This document shows, piece by piece, positions 10,112-19,877 of a stretch of DNA of 64,000 bases. Location: the NCBI GenBank assembly GCA_000299115.1, contig CP003801.1, forward strand, positions 930,001 to 994,000, written 5' to 3'. A program made the translations under genes and the position numbers. Under the pieces are notes generated by a model. That model was not told where the DNA came from. It did no database searches and worked only from the letters and a program-made list of their open reading frames with translations. Source of the DNA: an alpha proteobacterium HIMB59 (lineage in GTDB: Bacteria > Pseudomonadota > Alphaproteobacteria > HIMB59). The stretch's first letter is position 1. Every line of letters begins with the position of its first letter.

Positions 10112-11440
10112 ATGAACACTAAAGTTCCTAATATCGATTATAACGAAGCAATCAAGAACTCTGGTTTATTTCGAAAACTTGGTTTCGTTCTTTTTGCAGT
10201 AATAGTTTATAGACTAGGGACATACGTACCAGTTCCCGGTATTAATTCTGCTGTTCTAGAGCAAATCTTTGCACAACATCAAAATGGTATTCTTGGTATT
10301 TTTGATATGTTTTCAGGTGGCGCTCTCATGAGAATGTCTGTCTTTACACTCGGAGTTATGCCGTATATTTCAGCTTCTATTATTATGACTTTGATGCAAT
10401 CTTCTTTTGACAGTTTAAAAGCCCTCAAGGAGCAAGGAACTAACGGAAGAAAGAAAATTCAACAATATACACGATATCTCACAATACTACTGGCTCTATT
10501 TCAAAGCTATGGTATTTCCAACGGTATTTTGAACCTTTCTGATACTGTAGATCCTACTTTAGGAAGCGTAGCCTTTTTTCAACTTTCAGCTATCATAACA
10601 ATGACCTCCGGAACTATTTTTCTTATGTGGTTAGGTGAGCAAATTACCGAACACGGTTTTGGAAGTGGTATTTCAATAATTATTTTCGCTGGGATAGTAG
10701 CTAATTTACCTTTTGCTATTTTTAATACATTCGAGCTTGGCAGAACTGGAGCTCTGTCAGCTATAGCAATCATCTTTATCATTTTCTTATTACTAGCGCT
10801 AATAGTCGTAATTGTTTTCATTGAGAGAGGGCAAAGAAGACTTTTGGTTCAATACCCAAAAAGACAAGTTGGAAACAAAGTCTTTGGCGGGCAATCATCT
10901 TATCTACCTATTAAAGTTAATGTAGCAGGTGTTATTCCTGCTATCTTTGCATCTTCTTTACTTTTATTCCCAAATACAATTTCTAATTTTTCTCCTGAAA
11001 GTACAGGCTTTTTATCTAGCCTAGGTTTTTACTTATCTCACGGTAAGCCTTTATATATGATTTTCTTTTTTGGTCTTATTGTATTTTTCGCTTTCTTTTA
11101 TACAGGTATTGTTTTTAATCCAAAAGAACAAGCCGATAATCTAAGAAATAACGGAGGTTTTGTTCTTGGTTATAGACCTGGAGAACAAACAGCTCAACAT
11201 TTAGAACACGTAATTTATCGTTTAACTTTTGTCGGAGCTATTTATTTGGGTTTAATTGCACTAATCCCAGAATTTTTAATCGCAAGACTCTCAGTTCCTT
11301 TTTATTTAGGGGGAACTAGTTTGTTGATTGTTGTTGTTGTTGCAATGGATTTCTTCTCTCAAATTCAAACACATTTGTTTACCTCTCAATATGAAAAAAT
11401 ATTGAGTAAAAATAAAATATACAAAAGTAAATGGTTATAA
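10112..11440 (+). CDS. secY: Protein translocase subunit SecY
   Basis: SecY is the channel subunit of the Sec translocon in the inner membrane. The 442 residues have ten predicted hydrophobic segments, the early YRLGTYVPVPGI motif, GALMRMSVFTLGVMPYISASI around the plug and lateral gate, and FVLGYRPGEQTAQHLEHVIYR in the cytosolic C5 loop (GYRPG). It keeps the usual place at the end of the spc operon, and adk starts within its last codons. Confidence 0.97.
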   Translation: MNTKVPNIDYNEAIKNSGLFRKLGFVLFAVIVYRLGTYVPVPGINSAVLEQIFAQHQNGILGIFDMFSGGALMRMSVFTLGVMPYISASIIMTLMQSSFDSLKALKEQGTNGRKKIQQYTRYLTILLALFQSYGISNGILNLSDTVDPTLGSVAFFQLSAIITMTSGTIFLMWLGEQITEHGFGSGISIIIFAGIVANLPFAIFNTFELGRTGALSAIAIIFIIFLLLALIVVIVFIERGQRRLLVQYPKRQVGNKVFGGQSSYLPIKVNVAGVIPAIFASSLLLFPNTISNFSPESTGFLSSLGFYLSHGKPLYMIFFFGLIVFFAFFYTGIVFNPKEQADNLRNNGGFVLGYRPGEQTAQHLEHVIYRLTFVGAIYLGLIALIPEFLIARLSVPFYLGGTSLLIVVVVAMDFFSQIQTHLFTSQYEKILSKNKIYKSKWL

Positions 11441-11985
11441 TCTTTATTGGCCCTCCAGGATCTGGTAAGGGAACCCAAGCCCAAGTTTTAAAAGATACAG
11501 TATTACCTAATCTACATATTTTAACAGTAAGCTCTTTACTGAAAGAAAAGTCATCTGATGGAAGTGTTTTAGGTAATGAAATAAAGCAAAAAATGGATAA
11601 TGGTGATTTGATTGAAGACACAATAGTTATATCCGTGCTAAAAGAAAAATCAGATAGCCTTGGAGATGAACAAATTTTAGTTGATGGCTTTCCTAGAAGT
11701 TCTGTTCAGGCTGAGTCTCTTAAAGAGATATTTATGAACAAAAATTTAAATATTATTAATTTTACAGTCACTGATGAAGAGCTTCTCACTCGTATTAAAA
11801 AAAGATCTCAAGAAGAGTCTAGAGCAGACGATAGTGTATTTGATAAACGCTTGGCTATTTATAAAAAATCTCATAATGAAATCATTGAATCTTTGTTAAA
11901 AGATCACGACGTGATCAATATAGATGCCAATGATCAAATTGACTCTATTTCTCAAAAAATTATTGAAAAACTTGGCTTAAATTGA
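11431..11985 (+). CDS. adk: Adenylate kinase, short-LID type
   Basis: Adenylate kinase interconverts AMP, ADP and ATP in the cytosol. The 184 residues begin with the P-loop GPPGSGKGTQ (residues 6-15); DGFPR is the AMP-site motif near residue 80, and RADD is the conserved pair near residue 131. The segment between KRSQEE and RADD is very short, so the mobile LID domain with its Cys4 or His/Ser zinc motif is absent. The ATG overlaps the end of secY by 10 bases. Linkage of adk to secY is common. Confidence 0.93.
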   Translation: MVIIFIGPPGSGKGTQAQVLKDTVLPNLHILTVSSLLKEKSSDGSVLGNEIKQKMDNGDLIEDTIVISVLKEKSDSLGDEQILVDGFPRSSVQAESLKEIFMNKNLNIINFTVTDEELLTRIKKRSQEESRADDSVFDKRLAIYKKSHNEIIESLLKDHDVINIDANDQIDSISQKIIEKLGLN

Positions 11986-11996
11986 TGTATTTTATA

Positions 11997-12025
11997 TTGA
12001 CTTTTAAATACTTTTTTACTATTTT
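11997..12025 (+). promoter_or_regulatory. Candidate sigma-70 promoter for the rpsM-rpoA-rplQ operon
   Basis: TTGACT (11997-12002), a 17-base spacer, then TATTTT (12020-12025) match a housekeeping promoter. It is the only sizeable gap (61 bases) inside the translation cluster, between adk and rpsM. A strong AGGAG ribosome site follows at 12035-12039. This suggests the alpha operon has its own start as well as readthrough. A TACTTT at 12008 is a weaker alternative -10. Confidence 0.5.
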
Positions 12026-12046
12026 CACCCCTTCAGGAGATCTCAA

Positions 12047-12424
12047 TTGGCAAGAATAGCAGGCGTAAATTTACCAGTTAACAAACGTGCTTTAGTTTCA
12101 CTAACTTATATTCACGGTATTGGACCTAAATTTGCTTTAGACATTTTAAAAGCAAATGACTTAGACCACACTAAAAGAATTAAAGACTTTACTGAAGATG
12201 AAATTTCTAAAATAAGAAAATCTATTGAAGAAAGCTACACAGTTGAGGGAGACTTAAGACGTGTTGTATCTCAAAATATCAAACGTTTAAAAGATTTAGG
12301 CTGCTATAGAGGTTTAAGACATCGTCGCCAGCTACCTACACGAGGTCAAAGAACTCATACCAATGCTAGAACAAGAAAAGGAAAAGCTGTAGCAATAGCT
12401 GGGAAGAAAAAAGTTACAAAATAA
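12047..12424 (+). CDS. rpsM: 30S ribosomal protein S13
   Basis: S13 contacts the P-site tRNA and the intersubunit bridges. The 125 residues start ARIAGVNLP and include the LTYIHGIGP helix-turn region and [22 protein letters not shown] near the C-terminus. The start is TTG, fixed by the universal N-terminal ARIAGV and by AGGAGA at 12035-12040. Confidence 0.96.
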   Translation: MARIAGVNLPVNKRALVSLTYIHGIGPKFALDILKANDLDHTKRIKDFTEDEISKIRKSIEESYTVEGDLRRVVSQNIKRLKDLGCYRGLRHRRQLPTRGQRTHTNARTRKGKAVAIAGKKKVTK

Positions 12425-12426
12425 AA

Positions 12427-12825
12427 ATGGCAAAAACTGAAAAAAAATCATCTGATAAGAAAAAATCAAAAAAGAATTTCGGACAAAACGGCGTTGTCCA
12501 TATTAAAAGTTCTTTTAACAATACTATTGTTACCATCTCCGATGTTAGTGGAAATGCTGTATCATGGTCATCTAGTGGTGCAATGGGTTTTAGGGGTTCA
12601 AAAAAATCTACTCCTTATGCGGCTCAAATGGCAACAGATGCTGCTGGAAAAAAAGCTTATGACGTTGGTCTAAGGAAACTTGATGTTCTCATGAAAGGCC
12701 CCGGCTCTGGAAGAGAGTCAGCGCTAAGAGCACTACAAAATATTGGTTTCATAATTAATAACATCAAAGATGTTACACCGCTTCCACATAATGGATGCAG
12801 ACCGAAGAAAAAAAGAAGAGTATAA
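12427..12825 (+). CDS. rpsK: 30S ribosomal protein S11
   Basis: S11 lies on the 30S platform. The 132 residues have a lysine-rich N-terminal tail, [29 protein letters not shown] and the C-terminal [18 protein letters not shown] signature. It begins 2 bases after rpsM. Confidence 0.97.
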   Translation: MAKTEKKSSDKKKSKKNFGQNGVVHIKSSFNNTIVTISDVSGNAVSWSSSGAMGFRGSKKSTPYAAQMATDAAGKKAYDVGLRKLDVLMKGPGSGRESALRALQNIGFIINNIKDVTPLPHNGCRPKKKRRV

Positions 12826-12845
12826 AACTTTAATAGGAGTATAAA

Positions 12846-13874
12846 TTGATCGAAAATAATTGGATAACCCTAGTTAAGCCAAATAAGGTTGACTACAAAA
12901 TTAGTGAAAATAAAAAATTTGGTACAGTTGTAATTGAACCTCTTGAAAAGGGTTTCGGAACTACTCTAGGTAATGCTTTAAGAAGAGTTTTGCTCTCTTC
13001 TCTACAGGGTACTGCAATTACTTCTATTAAGATTAACGGGGTATTACACGAGTTCTCTACTATCGAGGGAGTTAGGGAAGATGTAACAGATATCATTATG
13101 AATTTAAAAAATGTTACATTTAACTCTAAAAGTAATCATACTCAAAAACTAACATTGAATGTAAAAGGCCCAAAAGAAGTATTATCCTCAGATTTTGATG
13201 AAAACCCTGAGGTTGAGATAGTTGATAAAGATGCTGTTATCATGAATGTTGACTCAAATAGAGAGGTTAATCTTGAGATCTTTTTGGATGTAAATAAAGG
13301 TTATATCTCAGCTGAAAAAAATAAAGATAACGAGAATAAAAGTGTTGGACAAATCATGCTCGACGCCACTTTCAGTCCTGTAAAAAGAGTAGCTTTTAGC
13401 GTAGATAACTCACGTATCGGCCAAGATACAGAATTTGATAAATTAATTCTTGATATCGAAACTAATGGTACGGTATCACCAGACGATGCTGCCGCATTGG
13501 CTGCTCGAATTCTACAAGACCAATTAAAGCCATTTATCAATTTTGAAGAACCTACTGAAGACGAAAGAAAAAAATTACAATCTTCGAAAGAACCACAATT
13601 CAATAAAAATTTACTTAAGAAAGTTGATGAGCTTGAATTATCAGTTAGATCAGCTAATTGTTTAAAAAATGATAATATTTTCTATATCGGAGATTTGGTT
13701 CAAAAAACTGAAGGTGAAATGTTAAGAACTCCAAACTTTGGAAGAAAATCATTAGATGAAATTAAAGAAGTCCTTTTATCAATGGGTCTAAATATGGGAA
13801 TGGATTTACCCGGTTGGCCACCAGAAAACATAGAAGAACTTTCCAAAAAATACGAGGATCCATTTAAGGTATAA
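12846..13874 (+). CDS. rpoA: DNA-directed RNA polymerase subunit alpha
   Basis: The alpha subunit nucleates core RNA polymerase assembly. The 342 residues contain the N-terminal dimerisation domain ([23 protein letters not shown] near residues 32-54) and the C-terminal domain from about residue 255 with NCLKNDNI and [16 protein letters not shown]-type helix-hairpin-helix residues (here [11 protein letters not shown]). The start is TTG at 12846, preceded by AGGAG at 12836-12840. It overlaps rplQ by one base. Confidence 0.97.
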   Translation: MIENNWITLVKPNKVDYKISENKKFGTVVIEPLEKGFGTTLGNALRRVLLSSLQGTAITSIKINGVLHEFSTIEGVREDVTDIIMNLKNVTFNSKSNHTQKLTLNVKGPKEVLSSDFDENPEVEIVDKDAVIMNVDSNREVNLEIFLDVNKGYISAEKNKDNENKSVGQIMLDATFSPVKRVAFSVDNSRIGQDTEFDKLILDIETNGTVSPDDAAALAARILQDQLKPFINFEEPTEDERKKLQSSKEPQFNKNLLKKVDELELSVRSANCLKNDNIFYIGDLVQKTEGEMLRTPNFGRKSLDEIKEVLLSMGLNMGMDLPGWPPENIEELSKKYEDPFKV

Positions 13875-14230
13875 TGAAACACGGATTAAAACAAAGAAAG
13901 TTAAATAGGACTTCTTCTCATAGACTGGCTTTGCTTAAAAACTTATCTATTAGTCTCATTAAACATGAAACAATTACAACCACTACTGAAAAAGCAAAAG
14001 AATTAAGACCTTTTATAGAAAAGTTAATTACTAAAGCGAAGAGCGACAACCTAAGTAATAGAAAATATATTTTATCTAAGCTTTTTAATAATAAAGAAGC
14101 ATGTCAAAAACTCTTCTCTGAAATTTCTGTCCAACAAAAAGATAGAAATGGTGGTTACACAAGAATTATTAAAAAGGGTAATCGCTTTGGTGATTTTGCT
14201 CACACTAGCATCATCCAGTTCGTAAAATAA
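13874..14230 (+). CDS. rplQ: 50S ribosomal protein L17
   Basis: L17 closes the alpha operon. The 118 residues start KHGLKQRKLNRTSSHRLALLKN and have the ETITTTTEKAKELRPFIEKLIT motif, with NGGYTRIIKKGNRFGD near the C-terminus. It starts on the rpoA stop and lies 6 bases before crcB. Confidence 0.97.
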   Translation: MKHGLKQRKLNRTSSHRLALLKNLSISLIKHETITTTTEKAKELRPFIEKLITKAKSDNLSNRKYILSKLFNNKEACQKLFSEISVQQKDRNGGYTRIIKKGNRFGDFAHTSIIQFVK

Positions 14231-14236
14231 TCCTTA

Positions 14237-14593
14237 ATGCAATCCTATCTAGCTCTGATTTTAGGAGCTATCATAGGCTCTAGTATTCGGTATCTTTTCT
14301 ATTTAATTAATCTGTCAGCCTTTGGTGTACCTTTATCTACCATAATAGTTAATATTATAGGTTCTTCGTTAGCAGGTTTCTTTTATGGAAAATTTCAAAA
14401 TTCAGCATATGTATTTTTGTATGTAGGTTTATTTGGAAGCTTGACTACATTATCAGCTTTCAATTTAGAATTATTTCAACTATTAGGTAATAAAGATTTT
14501 TTAAGAGCAATAATATATTTTCTTTTTAATATAATTATTACTTTGGCTTTTTTTTATATATTTCATGTTATTAGTGTAAAAATTGCAAGTTAA
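14237..14593 (+). CDS. crcB: Fluoride-specific ion channel, CrcB/Fluc family
   Basis: Fluc channels export fluoride as small dual-topology dimers. The 118 residues form four hydrophobic segments. GAIIGSSIRY near the start corresponds to the family GAxxGaxxRy motif; NIIGSSLAGFFYG and the GLFGSLTTLSAFN segment match the conserved N and the GGxTTfSTF region, here with serine for the second glycine. No fluoride riboswitch is visible in the 6-base gap to rplQ. It overlaps the next gene by 11 bases. Confidence 0.88.
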   Translation: MQSYLALILGAIIGSSIRYLFYLINLSAFGVPLSTIIVNIIGSSLAGFFYGKFQNSAYVFLYVGLFGSLTTLSAFNLELFQLLGNKDFLRAIIYFLFNIIITLAFFYIFHVISVKIAS

Positions 14594-15395
14594 AGTAAAT
14601 CAACCATTTAATCGTTTAGATAAATTTTTATTTCAATATTTTGAGTCCATACCTTTATCTTTAATACAAAGATTAATTCGACAATATAAGATTAAAATTA
14701 ATAATAAAAAATCTAAAGCTAATTCTGATTTAAAAAAAGGAGATATAATTTTTATTTATTATAATTTTGAAATTAAAAATCAAAAAAACTTTAAAATTAA
14801 AATTTCCGAAGATTTTCGAAAGACATTAAGAAAAAAAATTGTTTTTGAAAATAATGATTTTATTATCATTAATAAACCAAGAGGGTATTCTGTTCAAAGA
14901 GGATCTAAAGTTAGAACATCTTTAAAAGATTATTATGAAAGTTTATTGGGATACCCGCTTTATATAGTTCATAGATTAGACAAAGATACATCTGGCTTAA
15001 TGATTTTCACTAAAAACAGATTGGCAGCTAGCGGTATTTCAAAACTTTTTTTATCTAATAATATTCATAAATATTATTTAGCCAAAACTCACAAAAGTTT
15101 TAACAAACAATCAGGAATGCTTGAAAATGTTAACAATGAAAATAAGATATTAAAACTATTTTATAGAAAAATTAATTCAACTAATGATGAACAACTCTAT
15201 TTAATTAAACTTTTAACAGGCAGAAAACACCAGATCAGACTTCAATTCTTTCTCAATGACAATCCCATAATTGGTGATAAAAAATTTAGCCAAGATAAAA
15301 ATAAAAATTTATCTCTTAGTGCTGTATCAATTCATTTTTATTATTTAAATAAATTCTATAAATTTAATTTGAATTTAAATGAAATTGACTTATAA
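14583..15395 (+). CDS. RluA-family pseudouridine synthase (RluC/RluD type)
   Basis: These enzymes isomerise uridines in 23S rRNA. The 270 residues start with an S4-like RNA-binding segment (about residues 1-60) and contain the catalytic motif HRLDKDTSGLMIFTK near residues 131-145, with the aspartate of RLDKDTSG as nucleophile. GRKHQIRLQ near residue 217 is the second family motif. The start is TTG inside crcB. RluC is the usual neighbour of crcB in alphaproteobacteria. RluC versus RluD cannot be decided here. Confidence 0.88.
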   Translation: MQVKVNQPFNRLDKFLFQYFESIPLSLIQRLIRQYKIKINNKKSKANSDLKKGDIIFIYYNFEIKNQKNFKIKISEDFRKTLRKKIVFENNDFIIINKPRGYSVQRGSKVRTSLKDYYESLLGYPLYIVHRLDKDTSGLMIFTKNRLAASGISKLFLSNNIHKYYLAKTHKSFNKQSGMLENVNNENKILKLFYRKINSTNDEQLYLIKLLTGRKHQIRLQFFLNDNPIIGDKKFSQDKNKNLSLSAVSIHFYYLNKFYKFNLNLNEIDL

Positions 15396-16008
15396 ATTCC
15401 ATTTTTAAGTCATTTATTAATTCTTTTTTATTATAAGTAATATTCAATTCTTTTAAGCTGCTTATTTGATCCGCTTCAAGACCACATGGATTAATTTTTC
15501 TAAAATCATCCAGTGATAAATCTAAGTTAATTGAAATTCCATGATAAATTACTCCTTTTGAATATCTTAATCCTATAAAAATTATTTTTTTATCCTTTTT
15601 GTTTTTTTCATCTCTTGTCCATAGACCTCTGTTTGTTTCTTTTTTGGCAAATAATGTAATTTTGTTATTTTTGAATACTTTAATAATAATCTCTTCAATT
15701 TTATTTATATATTCAATGATATTTAATTTTCTTTTTCGAATATTTAAAATTGGATAAATGATTACCTGACCAGGTCCATGGAATGTAATTTTTCCACCTC
15801 TATTTATAAATACTACAGGTATATTATTTATTTTTTTTTGATTAAAATTTTTGGGTGTAGAACTTCCTGCGGTAAATACACTTTGATGCTCTAAAAACCA
15901 GATTTCTTCATTTTTGATGTCTTTTGAAACTTCTAAAACCTTTGAATTCATTTTATTTAGAGCCTCAACATAATTTATTCTTCCTTTTAGTTGTTTTATT
16001 TTTAACAT
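15364..16008 (-). CDS. lipB: Lipoyl(octanoyl) transferase
   Basis: LipB moves octanoate from acyl carrier protein to lipoyl domains of 2-oxoacid dehydrogenases and GcvH. The 214 residues include RGGKITFHGPGQVIIYPIL near residues 70-88, the conserved HGISINL segment and the C-terminal NPCGLE motif with the catalytic cysteine; the partner lysine is probably in GLRYSKGVIYHG, where the family has the invariant lysine. It converges with and overlaps the pseudouridine synthase gene by 32 bases. Confidence 0.93.
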   Translation of the reverse strand: MLKIKQLKGRINYVEALNKMNSKVLEVSKDIKNEEIWFLEHQSVFTAGSSTPKNFNQKKINNIPVVFINRGGKITFHGPGQVIIYPILNIRKRKLNIIEYINKIEEIIIKVFKNNKITLFAKKETNRGLWTRDEKNKKDKKIIFIGLRYSKGVIYHGISINLDLSLDDFRKINPCGLEADQISSLKELNITYNKKELINDLKMEFISQFHLNSN

Positions 16009-16033
16009 TGTTTATTAATTACATTTTATAATT

Positions 16034-16121
16034 GCGGACGTGGCGGAACTGGTAGACGCGCAGCGTTGAGGTCGCTGTGGGATAATATCCTGTGGAAGTT
16101 CGAGTCTTCTCGTCCGCACCA
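16034..16121 (+). tRNA. tRNA-Leu (GAG)
   Basis: A complete class II tRNA: acceptor GCGGACG (16034-16040) pairs with CGTCCGC (16111-16117), then discriminator A and an encoded CCA (16119-16121). The anticodon arm is CAGCG-TTGAGGT-CGCTG, giving anticodon GAG. A long variable arm follows (TGGGATAATATCCTG), and the T loop reads TTCGAGT. It lies between lipB and mgtE. Confidence 0.95.
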
Positions 16122-16136
16122 TATTTATTAGTATAA

Positions 16137-17435
16137 ATGGTTAAATTTAATAAGAAAGAATACATTCAATCAATAAAATCTAAGCATCCAGCAGATCAGG
16201 CCGACAGTATAGAAAATCTAAATCTTAAAGACCAAACCTCAGTTTTAAAAACTTCTACTAAAAATCTCCATCCTGATTTTATTGCTTATCTTAGAGAAGA
16301 GACTAGAGAAGAAATTTTAAATCTAATCCCCAAAAAACAGTTAATAAATTTAATTAAATACCTAGATTTAGATGATGCGGTAGAAATTCTAAGTGAATTT
16401 GAAACAAAGGATCTAGTTAATACTTTATCGAATTTAGGTCAACTTCAACGTTCTAGAATTGAAGAAAACTTAAAATATCCTGAGGATTCAGCAGGTCGAA
16501 TAATGAATAGAGATTTTCTTGCTGTTAAATCAACTTTAACTGTAGGAAATTTGATTGATCAATTGAGAACTTCTCGAAGAGGTCCTAAGGATTTTTATAA
16601 TGTATTTATTGTCGATGAAAATAATACTCCTATCGGATATATCCCATCTGGAAGAATTCTAAGATCTAAAAGAAGTAAAAAACTTAAAGATATGACTCTA
16701 GAAAATGTTCATTTAATTAAATCTAATGAATCTGTGGAGGATATTGCATACACTTTTAGACAATATGGATTAGTATCGGCTCCAGTTGTCTCTACTCAAA
16801 ATAAAATTTTAGGTATTATAACTGTTGATGACGTGGTGGAAATTGTCCATGAGGAAACAGAGGATGATATTCAGAAATTAGGAGGTTTATTTGTCAATGA
16901 TTTTTATAAAGGTGCCTTCAACTCTGCCTCATCTAGATTTATTTGGCTTGGATTAAATTTATTAACTGCAATTTTGGCATCTTTAGTTATAGATATTTAT
17001 TCTGATCAACTTCAACAGATGATCGCTATAGCTGTTTTAATGCCAATAGTTGCTTCTATGGGGGGCAACGCAGGAACTCAGGCTATGACCATATATGTTC
17101 GTGCTATAGCTACTAAAGATATTGATAATTCAAACTATTTTAAATTAATTATTAAAGAGTTTTTGATTGGTAGTATAAACGGATTAGCTCTATCTATGAT
17201 AATGGGGATCATAGCTTATTATTGGTTCGATAGTCTAATTTTGGCCTTTGCTATTTCTTTTGCAATACTAATTAATTTAGGTTTTGCTTGCTTAGTTGGT
17301 ATAATTATACCTTTATCGATAAATAAGTTAAAGATAGATCCAGCTTTGGCTTCTGGAATTGTATTAACTACTTTTACAGATGTTTTTGGATTTCTCTCAT
17401 TCTTATCAATCGCTACTTATATTTTAAATTTATAA
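16137..17435 (+). CDS. mgtE: Magnesium transporter MgtE
   Basis: MgtE is a magnesium-gated channel in the inner membrane. The 432 residues have the N-terminal superhelical domain (about 1-115), with the EDSAGRIMNRDF motif leading into two CBS domains (about 120-240), and five C-terminal membrane segments (about 265-430) with the pore sequence PIVASMGGNAGTQAMT near residue 302. Magnesium gates the channel through the cytosolic domains. It follows tRNA-Leu by 15 bases. Confidence 0.94.
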   Translation: MVKFNKKEYIQSIKSKHPADQADSIENLNLKDQTSVLKTSTKNLHPDFIAYLREETREEILNLIPKKQLINLIKYLDLDDAVEILSEFETKDLVNTLSNLGQLQRSRIEENLKYPEDSAGRIMNRDFLAVKSTLTVGNLIDQLRTSRRGPKDFYNVFIVDENNTPIGYIPSGRILRSKRSKKLKDMTLENVHLIKSNESVEDIAYTFRQYGLVSAPVVSTQNKILGIITVDDVVEIVHEETEDDIQKLGGLFVNDFYKGAFNSASSRFIWLGLNLLTAILASLVIDIYSDQLQQMIAIAVLMPIVASMGGNAGTQAMTIYVRAIATKDIDNSNYFKLIIKEFLIGSINGLALSMIMGIIAYYWFDSLILAFAISFAILINLGFACLVGIIIPLSINKLKIDPALASGIVLTTFTDVFGFLSFLSIATYILNL

Positions 17436-17438
17436 ACA

Positions 17439-18833
17439 ATGATTAATCAAGAAATATTAAGAGAATACGATATTAGAGGGATATTTCAAAAATCTTTAAC
17501 TTTAGAAGATGTAAAAAATATATCCTGTAAGTTAGCTACAATTATAAAAAAAACCAACGATCATAAAATTATTATTGGACACGATGGTAGATCCTCTTCT
17601 TTAGAAATAAAAAACACATTAATTTCAAATTTTCTTAATTTTGGAATTGATGTTTATGATATTTCATTAATCCCGACACCTATTAGTTATTTCGCAAATA
17701 AATATTTTCAAATTACAAATCTAATTATGATTACAGGATCTCATAATCCAAAAGAATACAATGGTCTCAAGATGATCATTGAAGGAAAACCTTTTTTTGG
17801 AGATAAAATTAAATCATTAAATCGAATAGTAGATTATAATAAAAATGATGTTTCAGGAAATCTTTATTTTAAGAGTCCAATTGAGCCATACACAAAAGAA
17901 ATTTTAAATAGATTTAAAGATATTAATAAACTTAAAATAGTCTGGGATCCAGGTAATGGGGCTATATCTCCAATAATTCATAGAATTGTAAAAATGATTG
18001 GTGGAAATAATGTTATTCTTAATAGATCAATAGATAGTACTTTTCCAAATCATCACCCAGACCCAACTATTAAAAAAAATATTATTCAAATTTCTGAATA
18101 TGTAAAAAAACATTCATTTGATTTAGGTATTTCTTTTGATGGTGACGGCGATAGAGTAGGTATTATCGATAATAATGGGGAATTAGTTTACTCAGATATT
18201 ATTTTACTTTTATTAGTTCTTGATTTGCGTGAAGAAAAAAAAGATATCACCGCTGTTGCTGATGTAAAATGCAGCAAAGTTTTATTTGATACCTTGAAAG
18301 ATAAAGGAATAAACATCTTAATGTCAAAAACTGGACATTCTTTAATTAAAGAAATGATTACTAGTGAAAACGCTGATATAGCAGGAGAAATGAGCGGACA
18401 TATATTTTATAAATATCAATATTATGGTTATGATGATGCAATCTATGCATCATTAAAAATAATTAATCTTCTGAGCAAAAGTGATCAAAAATTAAGTGAC
18501 ATAATAGAACCTTATATAAAATCAAGCTCAACACCTGAAATTAAACTTCACTGTGATGAAAAGGATAAATTTCAAATATTAAGCACTATTATTGGTGAAA
18601 TCAGAACTACTTATACTAGTGAAGTTGACATCATAGATATTGACGGAGTAAGGGTTGAGAGCAAAGATTTTTGGTTTTTGATAAGGGCTTCAAATACTCA
18701 AAACTGCCTTGTTTTCAGATTAGAGCATTTTAATAAAGACTATTTCAAAAAAGAAATAAATAAATTAATAAAATTTTTAAAAAATTATAATTTAGACATA
18801 TCTGAATTAACTAGCTTTAACAATACAATCTAG
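17439..18833 (+). CDS. Phosphomannomutase/phosphoglucomutase
   Basis: An alpha-D-phosphohexomutase of the bacterial PMM/PGM type, which interconverts hexose 1- and 6-phosphates for cell-surface sugars. The 464 residues show REYDIRGIF at the N-terminus, the active-site phosphoserine loop TGSHNPKEYNG near residue 100, the metal-binding loop DGDGDRVG near residue 236, and the sugar-binding loop GEMSGH near residue 318. It follows mgtE by 3 bases and converges with the carboxypeptidase gene with 27 bases of overlap. Confidence 0.92.
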   Translation: MINQEILREYDIRGIFQKSLTLEDVKNISCKLATIIKKTNDHKIIIGHDGRSSSLEIKNTLISNFLNFGIDVYDISLIPTPISYFANKYFQITNLIMITGSHNPKEYNGLKMIIEGKPFFGDKIKSLNRIVDYNKNDVSGNLYFKSPIEPYTKEILNRFKDINKLKIVWDPGNGAISPIIHRIVKMIGGNNVILNRSIDSTFPNHHPDPTIKKNIIQISEYVKKHSFDLGISFDGDGDRVGIIDNNGELVYSDIILLLLVLDLREEKKDITAVADVKCSKVLFDTLKDKGINILMSKTGHSLIKEMITSENADIAGEMSGHIFYKYQYYGYDDAIYASLKIINLLSKSDQKLSDIIEPYIKSSSTPEIKLHCDEKDKFQILSTIIGEIRTTYTSEVDIIDIDGVRVESKDFWFLIRASNTQNCLVFRLEHFNKDYFKKEINKLIKFLKNYNLDISELTSFNNTI

Positions 18834-19856
18834 TTTCTCCTTTTTCATTTCGTTGCATAAAAATTTAGCTGTAGACATAGAATCTAATTCAAAAAAACTA
18901 ACGAAAAATTTTCCTCTTTTTTTAATATGATGATAGTGATCTCTTAGAAAAAACATCTTTTTTTGTATGTAAGATATATGTTTTTTTGAGTCACTTATCT
19001 TTTTAAAAGTTGAAGTTTCAACAACATAATCATTTGAGGTGTTACTGGAATTGTATGTGTTTTTATTTATAGCTTTCTTATTTTGATATTTATTCATTAA
19101 AAAATGGATCTTATTATTCCTTTCTTTGGCTGAATTTCCTCCAAAATATACACCAAGTAAATAATTTTCATCTATCTTTGAGAGTAATGATATTTGAAAA
19201 CCAGATTTTCGAATATATCCAGTTTTTAAACCGATATAATAATCATATTTATTTAATAGGGTATTATGGGTTTTATAAGTTTTACCATTAATAGTAACTT
19301 TTTTTCTTTTAAATCTATCTAAATATTCCGGGTATTGTTTAATCAATTCAGAACTTAAAATAAAAATATCATTAGCTGATGAAAGATTTGATTTATTAGG
19401 TAAGCCATGAGGATTGGCAAAATTAGTATTTTTTAAACCTATTTCTTTTGCTATCAAATTCATTTTTTTTACAAAAGCTTTTTCAGATCCTGATATTTTT
19501 TCAGCAACTGCAATTGCTACATCATTGGCTGATTTGATTATTAAAGAATCTATAGCCTGATCAACCGTTATCGACTTTCCTTGAGGTATATTTAATTTTG
19601 AAGGTTGTTGTTGAGTTGCTTTTTTTGAAAATATTATTTTGTCATTTAATTTAAGATTATTTTTGTTTAATTCATCAAAAACTATATAGAGTGTCATTAT
19701 TTTAGTTAATGATGCTGGGTAATTTCTCGTATTTTTGTTTACCTCAAAATATATCTCATTGTTGATAGGATTTCCTATTACACTGGCTATTTTAGCTAAA
19801 CTTAACTGTGATAAATTGACTATTACAAATGTAAAAATTAGTATTATTTTGATCAC
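18807..19856 (-). CDS. D-alanyl-D-alanine carboxypeptidase (PBP5/6 family, S11) with SPOR-like tail
   Basis: This periplasmic enzyme trims the terminal D-alanine of peptidoglycan stem peptides. The 349 residues start with a signal peptide (about 1-21), then the catalytic SLTK (SxxK) near residue 50, SAN near residue 107 and KTGYIRKSG near residue 214. The last 60 residues, ending with an FVSFFELDS...AKFLCNEMKKEKLDCIV pattern, resemble a diverged SPOR domain, which binds denuded septal glycan and is common on alphaproteobacterial carboxypeptidases. That domain call is inference. Confidence 0.9.
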   Translation of the reverse strand: MIKIILIFTFVIVNLSQLSLAKIASVIGNPINNEIYFEVNKNTRNYPASLTKIMTLYIVFDELNKNNLKLNDKIIFSKKATQQQPSKLNIPQGKSITVDQAIDSLIIKSANDVAIAVAEKISGSEKAFVKKMNLIAKEIGLKNTNFANPHGLPNKSNLSSANDIFILSSELIKQYPEYLDRFKRKKVTINGKTYKTHNTLLNKYDYYIGLKTGYIRKSGFQISLLSKIDENYLLGVYFGGNSAKERNNKIHFLMNKYQNKKAINKNTYNSSNTSNDYVVETSTFKKISDSKKHISYIQKKMFFLRDHYHHIKKRGKFFVSFFELDSMSTAKFLCNEMKKEKLDCIVKAS

Positions 19857-19877
19857 TGGTTTTTTATAATTAGAAAA

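Noticed and set aside
16027-16032. TATAAT just before tRNA-Leu
   Set aside because: It ends one base before the mature tRNA, so a start from it would fall inside the tRNA; probably only AT-rich flank.
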